A stretch of DNA of 64,000 nucleotides from Acholeplasma sp. CAG:878 (GTDB taxonomy: Bacteria; Bacillota_I; Bacilli_A; RF39; UBA660): the NCBI GenBank assembly GCA_000432255.1, contig HF989913.1, forward strand, positions 1 through 64,000. The letters are read 5' to 3'. The translations under genes were made by a program, and so were the position numbers. The notes beneath the pieces are model-generated. The model was not told the origin of the DNA, ran no database searches, and was given only the letters and a program-made list of their open reading frames with translations. Of the stretch, positions 51,257 through 60,332 are shown in pieces. Numbering within the stretch: position 1 is the stretch's first letter; every line of letters begins with the position of its first letter.

Positions 51257-53209
51257 ATGAATAAAAAAGATATTAAAAAAGGCCTTATTCCATATTTCTT
51301 TTTACTATTAATTGTTCTTGGAGTTATTTATTTTTATAATATTTCTAACAAAAAAATAAATAATCTTTCTTATGAACAATTTAAAGATGGATTAGATAAT
51401 AGTGATATTACTGAAGTTGTAATCACACCAAGAAGTAGTGCAGGAGTATATGAAATTCAAGGTAAATTTAAAGATTATGCTCAAAATGAGACATTTTACT
51501 TAAAAGTTCCATTAAGTGAACAATTTGTTGCAAAATTATTAGAGGCAGAAGATTCATATGATTTTAAAATAACAACTCAAGCAGACCCTGGTTCAAGTAC
51601 TTTCTTACTATTTTTAGTTAATATATTACCAATGGTAATTATATTAGGAGCAGGATTCTATTTTGTAACTAAGCAAATGGGCTCAGCTAATAAATCAATG
51701 GATTTTGGAAGAAGTAGAGCAAGACTTAATGAAAATGCTAATAAAGTAACATTTGAACAAGTTGCTGGATTAGATGAAGAAAAAGAAGAAGTTGCTGAAT
51801 TAATTGATTTCTTAAAAAATCCTAAAAAATTCCAAAGATTAGGTGCAAGAATACCTAAAGGAGTTTTATTGGTAGGCCCTCCAGGAACAGGAAAAACATT
51901 GCTTGCAAGAGCAGTTGCTGGGGAAGCTAATGTACCATTTTATTACATAAGCGGTTCAGAATTTGTTGAGTTGTTTGTTGGAGTTGGTGCAAGTCGTGTT
52001 AGAGATATGTTTAAACAAGCAAAGCATAATGCACCATGTTTAATTTTTATAGATGAAATCGATGCTGTCGGACGTCAAAGAGGAGCAGGTCTAGGCGGTG
52101 GACATGATGAAAGAGAGCAAACATTAAATCAATTATTAACGGAAATGGATGGATTCGGAGCAAACGAAGGAATAATTATTATTGCTGCTACAAATAGACC
52201 AGATGTCCTAGATCCAGCCTTACTTCGTCCAGGAAGATTTGATAGACAAGTAACAGTTAATCTACCAGATGCTAAAGGAAGAGAAGAAATATTAAAAGTT
52301 CATGCAATCGGAAAAACATTTGCTAAAGATGTTGAACTAAAAAATATTGCTCAAAGAACAGTAGGATTTAGTGGAGCAGATTTAGAAAACTTATTAAATG
52401 AAGCAGCCCTACTTGCTGTTAGAAGAAACAAAAATGCGATTACAATGCAAGAAGTAGATGAAGCCCACGATAGAGTATTGATGGGACCAGCTAAAAAATC
52501 AAAAAAATATACAGAAAATGATAAAAAATTAGTTGCATACCACGAAGCAGGTCATGCTGTATTAGGTATTAAGTTGGATGGAGCAAATGATGTCCAAAAA
52601 ATTACAATAATTCCAAGAGGCTATGCCGGTGGATACACAATGATGTTACCAAAAGAAGAAAGATTTACTTCTACTAAAAAAGAATTATTAGAAAGAATTA
52701 CTGGTTTACTTGGAGGTCGTGTTGCTGAAGAATTAGAATTTAATGAAGTAACAACCGGTGCTCATAACGATTTTGAACAAGCAACAAAAATAGCAAGAGC
52801 TATGGTAACAGAATATGGTATGAGTAGTTTAGGACCAGTTCAATTAGAACAAAATGAAGGAAGCGTTTTCCTAGGAAGAGATTATAATAAATCTCGTAAT
52901 TTCTCAGGTCAAGTAGCCTATGAAATAGACCAAGAAATGCGAAAAATAATTGATGAATGCTATAAAAATGCCATTAAAATAATCAAAGAAAATAAAGATT
53001 TACTTGATTTAATTGCTAATACTTTAATTACAAATGAAACATTAACAAAAGAACAAATTGATTACTTAGTAGAACACAAGACCCTACCACCAGTAATTGA
53101 TACTGAATTAACTTTTGAAGAACTAAAAGCATTAGCCAAAGAAAAGAAAATTAAAGGCTATACAAAAATGAATAAAGAAGAATTAATTAAAGCATTAGAT
53201 GAGAAATAA
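51257..53209 (+). CDS. ftsH: ATP-dependent zinc metalloprotease FtsH
   Basis: 650 aa. Two membrane helices (about 12-27 and 117-137) flank a short extracytoplasmic domain. The AAA+ module has Walker [19 protein letters not shown], Walker [12 protein letters not shown] and [22 protein letters not shown]. The protease site is HEAGHA with the third ligand D in [13 protein letters not shown] [13 protein letters not shown]. An unusual C-terminal tail (about 618-650), [20 protein letters not shown] followed by ELIKALDEK, resembles Rho-N/SAP-type motifs. FtsH degrades membrane and regulatory proteins. RBS GAAAGGAG. Confidence 0.97.
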   Translation: MNKKDIKKGLIPYFFLLLIVLGVIYFYNISNKKINNLSYEQFKDGLDNSDITEVVITPRSSAGVYEIQGKFKDYAQNETFYLKVPLSEQFVAKLLEAEDSYDFKITTQADPGSSTFLLFLVNILPMVIILGAGFYFVTKQMGSANKSMDFGRSRARLNENANKVTFEQVAGLDEEKEEVAELIDFLKNPKKFQRLGARIPKGVLLVGPPGTGKTLLARAVAGEANVPFYYISGSEFVELFVGVGASRVRDMFKQAKHNAPCLIFIDEIDAVGRQRGAGLGGGHDEREQTLNQLLTEMDGFGANEGIIIIAATNRPDVLDPALLRPGRFDRQVTVNLPDAKGREEILKVHAIGKTFAKDVELKNIAQRTVGFSGADLENLLNEAALLAVRRNKNAITMQEVDEAHDRVLMGPAKKSKKYTENDKKLVAYHEAGHAVLGIKLDGANDVQKITIIPRGYAGGYTMMLPKEERFTSTKKELLERITGLLGGRVAEELEFNEVTTGAHNDFEQATKIARAMVTEYGMSSLGPVQLEQNEGSVFLGRDYNKSRNFSGQVAYEIDQEMRKIIDECYKNAIKIIKENKDLLDLIANTLITNETLTKEQIDYLVEHKTLPPVIDTELTFEELKALAKEKKIKGYTKMNKEELIKALDEK

Positions 53210-53227
53210 GAGAAATCTTATTTCTTT
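53203..53227 (+). terminator. hairpin overlapping the ftsH stop
   Basis: GAAATAAGA-GAAA-TCTTATTTC (9-bp stem, GNRA-type loop) followed by TTTG; weak T-run, so partial termination is likely. Confidence 0.5.
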
Positions 53228-53245
53228 GTGTAATAAGGAGAATTT

Positions 53246-54592
53246 ATGGAAATAACAAGTAAAACATTAAAAGCATATAAAGAATTTTTAGGTTATAAAA
53301 ATAAAATTGATTATGAATTAAAAGAAAAAGGATTATATGGAATAGATATATTGTTAATGAGTTATAGTGTTCATGATACTATTGATTTTTTACAAGAAAA
53401 TTCAGAAACTTTTAGAATTTTAACCATCACAGATAATTCTAAAATTGATGAGTTTTATAAATATTTTATTTCACTAAAAAATAGATATCAACAAGAAATA
53501 AATTTACCAGATAGACAATCATTACTCTTATTAATTAGTAAATCAAAGCAAAATTCTAAAATAGTTTTTCCTAAACACAACATTAGTTTTGTAAATACTG
53601 AAAATAGAGAAGAATATATAAATAGAATTATAAGAAGATTAAAAGACTGTGTTAATTTATATTATTCAGCTTATTATGATCAAGAAATTTTTGCTGAGTT
53701 GTCAAATGGAGAATATACATATTTAAAATTTTTAGAAGAGAATCTTCCTCATATATTAGGAATAAATAAAAATCAAATACTCATGAATAGCGAAGCAAAA
53801 AGAGTTTTAAATATACCACAAACAGAAATGCCAGATATAATAGTTTCAAAAAATGGTTTTTATCACCATAAAGAAAAAAGAAATACTACTAGTTCAATTG
53901 CAATTTTAGAAAAAATCATAGCAGATTTAGAAACAAATCAAGATATTGTTAATGCTTCTTTTGATGCAATAGTTAAACAAGAAAGTAAAGAAAAAGGTAC
54001 GTTATCAAAAGAGCAATTTGCAAAAAAAACTAGTACTCAACTATTGCCATTTGATAAAATTGATTTAAAAACACGCGCATTCATGAGTGATACTCCATAT
54101 ACTAAAGTGTCAACAATTGTTCCACTAGCGCCAGGAGAAAAATTAACAACACAAAATGATAGAGCAAGCCAAGTTAAAATATCAAAAAGTTCATTAACAA
54201 GTATTGATAATAGTAAAACAGTTTTATTAGAAAACGGAAAAATTAAACTTGAAAGAGGCTCAGATTATGTTTTTACAGGTTATGTACCACACAGTAGAGA
54301 GGAAGGAAATGTTCCTGTATCATTAATTGTTGCTGAAAATGAAAGTATAGGAATGTACGCTAAAAAATTTAAAGGACAAAAACCTCATAACATTGTAAGT
54401 ATTAATAACCCTAAAAATGGTTCAAACACCATTTTCTCACCACAAGAACAATTTGAAATGTATTTAAGTTTATTGACAGACTTTAACGGAGGGATGGATT
54501 TAAACGATTTATATCAAGAGTTAATACAATTTGCTAATAGCTATGAAGCAAGAGTAGCAGAACAAATGAATAATAAAGGAAAAAACAAATAA
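53246..54592 (+). CDS. soluble protein of unknown function
   Basis: 448 aa with no membrane segment. About 1-200 is helical and charged. Around 163-175 there is YLKFLEENLPHILG and around 192-205 PQTEMPDIIVSKNG. The C-terminal half (about 260-448) has extended strands with LLENGKIKLERGSDYVFTGY. No family recognised. It is 36 nt after ftsH with its own AAGGAG site and closes with a strong terminator. May be lineage-specific. Confidence 0.6.
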   Translation: MEITSKTLKAYKEFLGYKNKIDYELKEKGLYGIDILLMSYSVHDTIDFLQENSETFRILTITDNSKIDEFYKYFISLKNRYQQEINLPDRQSLLLLISKSKQNSKIVFPKHNISFVNTENREEYINRIIRRLKDCVNLYYSAYYDQEIFAELSNGEYTYLKFLEENLPHILGINKNQILMNSEAKRVLNIPQTEMPDIIVSKNGFYHHKEKRNTTSSIAILEKIIADLETNQDIVNASFDAIVKQESKEKGTLSKEQFAKKTSTQLLPFDKIDLKTRAFMSDTPYTKVSTIVPLAPGEKLTTQNDRASQVKISKSSLTSIDNSKTVLLENGKIKLERGSDYVFTGYVPHSREEGNVPVSLIVAENESIGMYAKKFKGQKPHNIVSINNPKNGSNTIFSPQEQFEMYLSLLTDFNGGMDLNDLYQELIQFANSYEARVAEQMNNKGKNK

Positions 54593-54601
54593 TAATTAAT
54601 T

Positions 54602-54627
54602 CTCAGGGCTTTTAACCCTGAGTTTTT
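54602..54627 (+). terminator. strong terminator
   Basis: CTCAGGG-CTTTTAA-CCCTGAG followed by five T residues. Confidence 0.85.
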
Positions 54628-54653
54628 ATATAAGAATAAATAAAAATACATAT

Positions 54654-54683
54654 CTAGACAACTATAAAAAAAAATATTATAAT
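54654..54683 (+). repeat. 30-bp direct repeat with promoter, copy 1
   Basis: This 30-bp stretch is identical to 55584-55613. It carries TAGACA (54655-54660) and TATAAT (54678-54683) 17 nt apart, a full promoter for the HNH gene 53 nt downstream. Confidence 0.9.
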
Positions 54684-54736
54684 ATTTTAAAAGATTTAAT
54701 AATTTATTAAATGGGAAATAATGAGGAGTTGGTTTT

Positions 54737-55504
54737 ATGAACACAACAGGAATAATAATAATTATTATATTTTTGATGCTACTTTTTATATGTACTATAA
54801 TAATTAAGAAAGTTGTATCATCAAGTGAAAATATAGAAAAATTAAAAAAAATAAATGAAAATTATTGTTTTAAACAATATGATTTAAAAGTATTTATAAT
54901 AAAACACAGAACAAAATCACTTTCAGCTTTAAGAAAGCTTAGTTTTGATGATGTAGTATTATATAATATTGAAAATAATATTAAACTTTTAAGAGATAAT
55001 ATAGAGAAAATGATTTTAAATAAGCAAAAATATAAAGAATATCTAAATGAGTATAATAATTTTAAAAATGAAATCGAATTAAACTCGGATAAATCTATTT
55101 TTTCAAAAATTGAAAAAATAGCTATACAATTTACGAAAATATCAAATCGATTTGATATAATTGTTAAAATGAAATTGTATTATAAGAGTCCAAAAGGAAG
55201 AAATTATTATCAAAAGAAAAAGAAACTTAAGGGTAAAGATTTAATCGAATATTATAACATATGGAAAAAAAAGAAAGGTTATCAAATAAGCGCAAAATTT
55301 GAAAGGTCTAAGATGAGTGATAGCATAAGATATGATGTTTTAAAAAGGGATAATTTTAGTTGCAAAATTTGTGGTGCTACTAGCAGGGAAGGTGCAAAAT
55401 TGCATGTTGATCACATCATTCCTGTATCAAAAGGTGGTAAAACTGAAATGAATAATTTACAAACGTTATGTGAAAGGTGTAATTTAGGAAAAAGCAATAA
55501 ATAA
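54737..55504 (+). CDS. membrane-anchored HNH endonuclease
   Basis: 255 aa. N-terminal TM helix (about 5-26), coiled-coil-like middle, then a C-terminal HNH domain (about 195-255): RYDVLKRDNFSCKICGAT, then KLHVDHIIPVSKGGKTEMNN and LQTLCERCNLGKSNK. Two CxxC pairs bind zinc, H in HVDH with N and H complete the site. Target unknown. It has its own promoter and terminator. Flanked by identical 30-bp direct repeats that look like copied promoters; this suggests it was inserted in front of rsmD. Confidence 0.85.
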   Translation: MNTTGIIIIIIFLMLLFICTIIIKKVVSSSENIEKLKKINENYCFKQYDLKVFIIKHRTKSLSALRKLSFDDVVLYNIENNIKLLRDNIEKMILNKQKYKEYLNEYNNFKNEIELNSDKSIFSKIEKIAIQFTKISNRFDIIVKMKLYYKSPKGRNYYQKKKKLKGKDLIEYYNIWKKKKGYQISAKFERSKMSDSIRYDVLKRDNFSCKICGATSREGAKLHVDHIIPVSKGGKTEMNNLQTLCERCNLGKSNK

Positions 55505-55538
55505 AAAAGGTTTAGGTAGTTAAGACTAAATCTTTTTC
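55503..55538 (+). terminator. terminator of the HNH gene
   Basis: AAAAAGGTTTAG and CTAAATCTTTTT pair with one G-U; a T-rich arm follows. Confidence 0.6.
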
Positions 55539-55583
55539 ACTTTAGATTTATCTTTTCGTATTATAACAATACAAAATAAACAA

Positions 55584-55613
55584 CTAGACAACTATAAAAA
55601 AAAATATTATAAT
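55584..55613 (+). repeat. 30-bp direct repeat with promoter, copy 2
   Basis: Identical to 54654-54683. TAGACA (55585-55590), 17 nt, TATAAT (55608-55613); it drives rsmD, whose ATG is 15 nt after the -10 box. Confidence 0.9.
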
Positions 55614-55628
55614 TATTTAGGTGGTTTT

Positions 55629-56141
55629 ATGAGAGTGATTAGTGGGAAATATAAAGGAAAAATATTAAAAGGTTTTAACATTGAAGGAACAAGACCAACG
55701 ATGGATAGAGTTAAAGAATCAATGTTTGCTCTAATTCAAAATCAAGTTAAAGCTAGTGTAGTGTTAGATTTATTTGCAGGAAGTGGGCAATTAGGAATAG
55801 AAGCTTTAAGTAATTATTGTGATAAGTGTTATTTTATAGATAATAATAATATAGCAATTGAAACGATTAAAGAAAATACAAAAGGTATTGATAATGCAAT
55901 AATTATAAAAAGTGACTACAAAAAATACTTAAACGAAACAAATATTAAATATGATATCATTATCCTAGATCCCCCATATAAATCTAATTATATAAAAGAA
56001 ATCATAGACATTATAGACGAAAAAAAATTATTAAATCAAAATGGAATTATAGTATGTGAAACGGATTTTCCTTTAGAAATAAGTAGAAAAGTTTATAAAT
56101 CAAAAAAATATGGACAAAAATATATTCAAATATACTACTAA
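55629..56141 (+). CDS. rsmD: 16S rRNA guanine-966 N2-methyltransferase RsmD
   Basis: 170 aa. MRVISGKYKGKILKGF, then GTRPTMDRVKESMFALIQNQ, the SAM motif VLDLFAGSGQLGIEALS and the catalytic DPPY in IIILDPPYKSNY. It modifies G966 of 16S rRNA. RBS TAGGTGG. Slightly short but complete. In many Firmicutes coaD follows; here parA does. Confidence 0.95.
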   Translation: MRVISGKYKGKILKGFNIEGTRPTMDRVKESMFALIQNQVKASVVLDLFAGSGQLGIEALSNYCDKCYFIDNNNIAIETIKENTKGIDNAIIIKSDYKKYLNETNIKYDIIILDPPYKSNYIKEIIDIIDEKKLLNQNGIIVCETDFPLEISRKVYKSKKYGQKYIQIYY

Positions 56142-56167
56142 ACACTATCTAAAAAAAATAATTTATG

Positions 56168-56173
56168 GTAAAA
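56168..56173 (+). promoter_or_regulatory. -10 box of parA
   Basis: TTATGGTAAAAT (extended -10 form TGGTAAAAT) lies 27 nt before the parA ATG. Confidence 0.5.
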
Positions 56174-56200
56174 TATTGTTATAGAAAAGCGGTGAATAAA

Positions 56201-56986
56201 ATGGGTAAAATAATCGCGTTAGTTAATCAAAAAGGTGGAGTTGGAAAAACTACCACTAGTATTAATTTATCTGCGTCATTAGGGGTGTTAGGTAAAAAAG
56301 TTTTATTAGTTGATTTAGACCCACAAGGTAATAGTACAACAGGAGTAGGAGTCGACAAAGGAAGTAAAAATAAAAGTATATATGATTTATTAATAGATAA
56401 TGCTACCATTAATGAGGTAATAGTAAAAACAAAGTTTAAAAATTTGTATATAATACCAGCTACAATCAATTTAGCAGGTGCTAATATAGAACTTATGGAA
56501 AAAAGTAGTTTAGACCCAAATTTTAATAAAGTAGGGCAATTAAAAAAATATTTAGAACAAATCAGAGATGAATTTGATTATATAATTATCGATTGTCCCC
56601 CATCATTGGAAATTCTTACAACGAATGCCTTGGCAGCAGCCAATTCTGTTATTATACCTGTACAATGTGAATTTTTTTCCTTAGAAGGAGTTTTACAACT
56701 ATGTAATTCAATTAGAATTGCTAAGAAAAACTTAAATCCAACACTAGATGTTGAAGGGGTATTGCTTACAATGTTAGATAGTAGAACTATTTTAGGATTA
56801 GAAGTAGTAGAAGAAGTTAAAAAATACTTTAAAGAAAGGGTATATGATACTATTATTCCAAGACTTGTAAGACTTTCAGAAGCTCCAAGTCATGGGAAAC
56901 CGATTTTAGTATATGATCCTAAAAGTAGAGGAACAGTAGCATATCTAAGTTTAGCCAAAGAGGTGATTGAAAGAAATGGAAACTAA
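56201..56986 (+). CDS. parA: chromosome partitioning ATPase ParA (Soj)
   Basis: 261 aa from ATG 56201, after GCGGTGAATAAA; the upstream frame to 56165 lacks a ribosome-binding site. The deviant Walker A KGGVGKTTTSIN, Walker B-type DLDPQGNSTTG and the later DYIIIDCPPSLE define a Soj-type ParA. It works with ParB on origin segregation and, in Bacillus, modulates DnaA and sporulation entry. Overlaps parB by 11 nt. Confidence 0.96.
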   Translation: MGKIIALVNQKGGVGKTTTSINLSASLGVLGKKVLLVDLDPQGNSTTGVGVDKGSKNKSIYDLLIDNATINEVIVKTKFKNLYIIPATINLAGANIELMEKSSLDPNFNKVGQLKKYLEQIRDEFDYIIIDCPPSLEILTTNALAAANSVIIPVQCEFFSLEGVLQLCNSIRIAKKNLNPTLDVEGVLLTMLDSRTILGLEVVEEVKKYFKERVYDTIIPRLVRLSEAPSHGKPILVYDPKSRGTVAYLSLAKEVIERNGN

Positions 56987-57848
56987 AAAAAGAGCTTTAG
57001 GCAGAGGTTTAGAACAATTATTTAATAATGAAAATTTAGACTTTGACAGTATTGAAAAAAAAATATATGAAGGAGTTACTAACGAAGAAATAGTTTATTT
57101 AAACTTATCTGATTTAAGACCAAATCCTTATCAACCAAGAAAAGTATTTAATGATGAAGCATTGTCTGAATTAGCTGAATCAATAAAAGAAAATGGAGTT
57201 TTCCAACCAATTATCGTTAAAAAAAGTATAAAAGGCTATGAAATAATAGCTGGTGAGAGAAGATACCGTGCATCAATTTTAGCCGGAAAAACAAATATTC
57301 CAGCTATTATTAGAAACTTCACTGAAGAACAAATGATAGAAATAGCCTTATTAGAAAATTTACAAAGAGAAAATTTAAGTGCTATAGAAGAAGCAATGGC
57401 TTACAAAAATATGTTGGAAAAACTTAATCTAACTCAAGAACAATTAAGTAAAAAAGTAAGTAAAAGTAGAAGTCATATAACAAATATGTTGGGGCTTTTA
57501 AGATTACCAAAAGAAGTTCAAGATATGATTATTAGTAATAAGTTAACGATGGGACATGCTAGAGCTTTAAGTAAGTTAGAAAACGAAGAACAAATAATCG
57601 AAATGGCAAATAAAATAGTAAATGAAAAATTACCAGTTCGTGAAACAGAAAAAGAAACTAACGATTTTGAGAAAAAAATAAAAATAAGAAGACAAAAAGA
57701 AGAAAACAAAGATTATCGTTATGTAGAAGATTTACTTAGAGACAAATTAGATACAAAAGTAAAAATTAAAGATAAAAAAATAGAAATTTCATTCAATAAT
57801 GTTGCTGATTTAAACAGAATATTAGAAATTATCGATGTAAAGGAATGA
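56976..57848 (+). CDS. parB: chromosome partitioning protein ParB (Spo0J)
   Basis: 290 aa from ATG 56976, 8 nt after GAGGTGA; a TTG at 56967 is open but touching the ribosome-binding site. ParB N-terminal box: NPYQPRKVFNDEALSELAESI, GERRYRA and LLENLQRENL. The helix-turn-helix is LSKKVSKSRSHITNMLGLLRLP. The GERR box is the CTP-binding motif. It loads on parS sites and recruits SMC. I found no exact TGTTTCACGTGAAACA parS site by eye. Confidence 0.95.
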   Translation: METKKRALGRGLEQLFNNENLDFDSIEKKIYEGVTNEEIVYLNLSDLRPNPYQPRKVFNDEALSELAESIKENGVFQPIIVKKSIKGYEIIAGERRYRASILAGKTNIPAIIRNFTEEQMIEIALLENLQRENLSAIEEAMAYKNMLEKLNLTQEQLSKKVSKSRSHITNMLGLLRLPKEVQDMIISNKLTMGHARALSKLENEEQIIEMANKIVNEKLPVRETEKETNDFEKKIKIRRQKEENKDYRYVEDLLRDKLDTKVKIKDKKIEISFNNVADLNRILEIIDVKE

Positions 57849-57852
57849 TTTC

Positions 57853-58638
57853 ATGGATAAAATTTTAACAAAAGAGATAATCGCTCCTATATGTATTATC
57901 ATAGGAGCTATTGTTTTAATTAATATTATAAATAAAATAATAAAAAAAATATTTTCAAAAAAAATAAACAAAAATCATAAAAAACAAGAAACGGTTTGTA
58001 AATTAATTGGAAATATAGTTAAATACTTAATTATTATAATAGCAATTATGATGATTTTAGAAGTATTTGGAATAGATACAAAATCACTAATTGCTTCATT
58101 TGGAATTATTGGATTAGTTGCAGGGCTTGCTCTACAAGATATGATAAAAGACTTAATAGCAGGAATTGTAATGGTATTTGAAAATTCATATAATGTTGGA
58201 GATTATGTAAAAATTAATAATTTTATTGGAACTGTAATAGAATTAGGAGCAAAATCTACAAGAATAAAATCAGATACAGGAGAAGTAAAAATAATTAATA
58301 ATGGCTCAATAACTGAAGTCATTAATTATAGTATTTATGATTTATCGGTTATAGTTGATATTGATGTTTCATATGATTCTGATTTATTAAAAGTTCAAAA
58401 AGTTTTAAATGATTTTTGCAAAAATGTTAGAAAAGAACTTGAAGATGTTACTGATGATATTAAATTATTGGGGGTTCAAGAATTAAAGGAAAGTGGAATA
58501 TCTTTTAGAATATTAGCTCCAGTAAAACCAGGTTCTCAATATAAAGTAAAAAGAGAATTAAATATGTTATTAAAATTAGAATTGGATAAAAACAATATTA
58601 TTATTCCTTATCCTCATATGGTGATTGCAAATGAATAA
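57853..58638 (+). CDS. small-conductance mechanosensitive channel (MscS family)
   Basis: 261 aa. Three membrane helices (about 9-29, 52-73 and 82-112). The pore helix SFGIIGLVAGLALQDMIKDLIAG (about 80-103) and FENSYNVGDYVKINNFIGTV are typical. It opens under membrane tension to release solutes. The gene follows parB by 4 nt and overlaps the DUF951 gene by 8 nt. MscS-type genes are common in this cluster in Firmicutes. Confidence 0.92.
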   Translation: MDKILTKEIIAPICIIIGAIVLINIINKIIKKIFSKKINKNHKKQETVCKLIGNIVKYLIIIIAIMMILEVFGIDTKSLIASFGIIGLVAGLALQDMIKDLIAGIVMVFENSYNVGDYVKINNFIGTVIELGAKSTRIKSDTGEVKIINNGSITEVINYSIYDLSVIVDIDVSYDSDLLKVQKVLNDFCKNVRKELEDVTDDIKLLGVQELKESGISFRILAPVKPGSQYKVKRELNMLLKLELDKNNIIIPYPHMVIANE

Positions 58639-58813
58639 TGTATATAGTTTAAATGATATAGTAATTATGAAAAAGCCACATCCTTGTGGAACAAACGAGT
58701 TTAAAATAACAAGAGTAGGAGCAGACATTAAAATAAAATGCATAAAATGTGGAAGAACAATAATGTTAACTAGAATAGAATTTAATAAAAAATTAAAGAA
58801 AGTAGTAAAATAG
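58631..58813 (+). CDS. DUF951 small zinc-binding-like protein
   Basis: 60 aa from ATG 58631 (RBS GGTGATTG). The pattern KKPHPCGTNEFKITRVGADI followed by KIKCIKCGRTIMLTRIEF is DUF951. Cys residues (PCG, KCIKCG) may bind zinc. Members occur beside parB, mscS and ychF in many Firmicutes (Bacillus YyzM). Function is unknown. Confidence 0.9.
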   Translation: MNNVYSLNDIVIMKKPHPCGTNEFKITRVGADIKIKCIKCGRTIMLTRIEFNKKLKKVVK

Positions 58814-58821
58814 GAGGGTGT

Positions 58822-60321
58822 ATGACTAAGAAAAAAGAAAAAAAGACTTTTAGTCCGATTATAACCTTATCACTATTGATTGTAATTACAATGATAGTAA
58901 CATCGGCTTTATCTCTTTTAAATGTCGAAGGAAGTAAAACGGTAATTGAGGGAAATACACTAGAAACTTCGATTGTAGTTGTAAATAATATATTTACTAA
59001 AAATGGATTGACCAATTTCTTTGGTAACATAATTACTAATCTTCAATTACTAAAACCATTAGTTTTAATTATATTATCATTAATGGCTACAAGTATATTA
59101 AAAACAAGTGGTTTACTAAAACATTTATTTAAACCATTAAAAAAAGTAAACCCTAAATATATAACACTGATTGTAGTTTTTGTAGGTTTTATATCAAGTT
59201 TTATAGGAGAGTATAGTTATATAATATTACTTCCTATAGTTCCTATATTGTATCTTTATTTAAATAAAAATCCTATTTTAGGTATAATTACTTTATTTTT
59301 AGGTATAACTTTAGGTTATGGAACAGGTATGTTTTATAACTACGAAAACTATATTTTAGGTACTTTAACTCAAATTTCTGCTACAATTGATGTTGACCAC
59401 ACATATAAACATACATTATACTCTAATATCTATATTATGTTAGCGTCGACAATTTTAATAAGTATTTTATTATCGATTGTTATAAATAAAAGATTATTAC
59501 CAAAATATAGCGAAAAATATGAATATGATGACGAATTAGTAACATCAAAAAAAGGCTTAATTTCAAGTTTAATTGTACTTTTAATATCAATTGTAATATT
59601 AACTGTTATGATTTTGCCTAGATTTGGAGGAATTTTACTAGATAGTAGTCAAAATACCTTTGTAGCAAAACTATTAGGAACTACTGCTCCATTTCAACAA
59701 TCATTTATATATATTTACCTGTTAATCGTTTCATTTATGGGGTTAACCTATGGCATTATTACTAAAAATTTTAAAAATAATCATGAATTTGGTTTAGGCT
59801 TTACCGAAGAATTTAATAAAGTTGGTTATTTATTTGCAATGATGGTTTTAATATCTATATTATCAGGAATTATTGATTGGACCAATATAGGTGTTGTTAT
59901 AACAACAAAATTAATTAATTTATTAGTAGTATTAAATTTTTCAGGATTTTCTTTAATAGTTCTAGCATTTATTTTTATAATTTTAATGACTATATTGATG
60001 CCTAATAATTTACAAAAATGGACTTTAATATCGCCACTTATTATACCACTATTTATGAGAGCAAATATTAGTCCAGATTTTACGCAATTTTTATTTCAAG
60101 TCGCAAGTGGAATTGGTTCTTCTCTCACACCGTTATTCATATATTTTATAATTATGTTAGGTTTAATGCAAAAATATGACGAAGAAGATTTAAGTGTATT
60201 TAAAACACTTAAAATGATGTTACCAATAATATTATTGACAACCTTGTTTTGGTTATTATTAATAATGTGTTTTTATGTAGTAGGACTTCCTATTGGTATT
60301 GGAACATCTATAACAATGTAA
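58822..60321 (+). CDS. AbgT-family transporter
   Basis: 499 aa with about 12 hydrophobic segments. Family-like features: SALSLLNVEG near the start, VVNNIFTKNGLTNFFGNII, ILKTSGLLKHLF, and, near the end, IIPLFMRANISPDFTQFLFQ with SSLTPLFIYFIIM. AbgT members import p-aminobenzoyl-glutamate or export sulfonamides. Somewhat diverged; substrate not predictable. It follows DUF951 by 8 nt, with AGGAGGG. Unusual in this cluster. Confidence 0.75.
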   Translation: MTKKKEKKTFSPIITLSLLIVITMIVTSALSLLNVEGSKTVIEGNTLETSIVVVNNIFTKNGLTNFFGNIITNLQLLKPLVLIILSLMATSILKTSGLLKHLFKPLKKVNPKYITLIVVFVGFISSFIGEYSYIILLPIVPILYLYLNKNPILGIITLFLGITLGYGTGMFYNYENYILGTLTQISATIDVDHTYKHTLYSNIYIMLASTILISILLSIVINKRLLPKYSEKYEYDDELVTSKKGLISSLIVLLISIVILTVMILPRFGGILLDSSQNTFVAKLLGTTAPFQQSFIYIYLLIVSFMGLTYGIITKNFKNNHEFGLGFTEEFNKVGYLFAMMVLISILSGIIDWTNIGVVITTKLINLLVVLNFSGFSLIVLAFIFIILMTILMPNNLQKWTLISPLIIPLFMRANISPDFTQFLFQVASGIGSSLTPLFIYFIIMLGLMQKYDEEDLSVFKTLKMMLPIILLTTLFWLLLIMCFYVVGLPIGIGTSITM

Positions 60322-60332
60322 GGAGGTATAAT

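Noticed and set aside
51243..51257. hpt gene between tilS and ftsH as in Bacillus
   Set aside because: The gap is only 13 nt, so hpt is not here.
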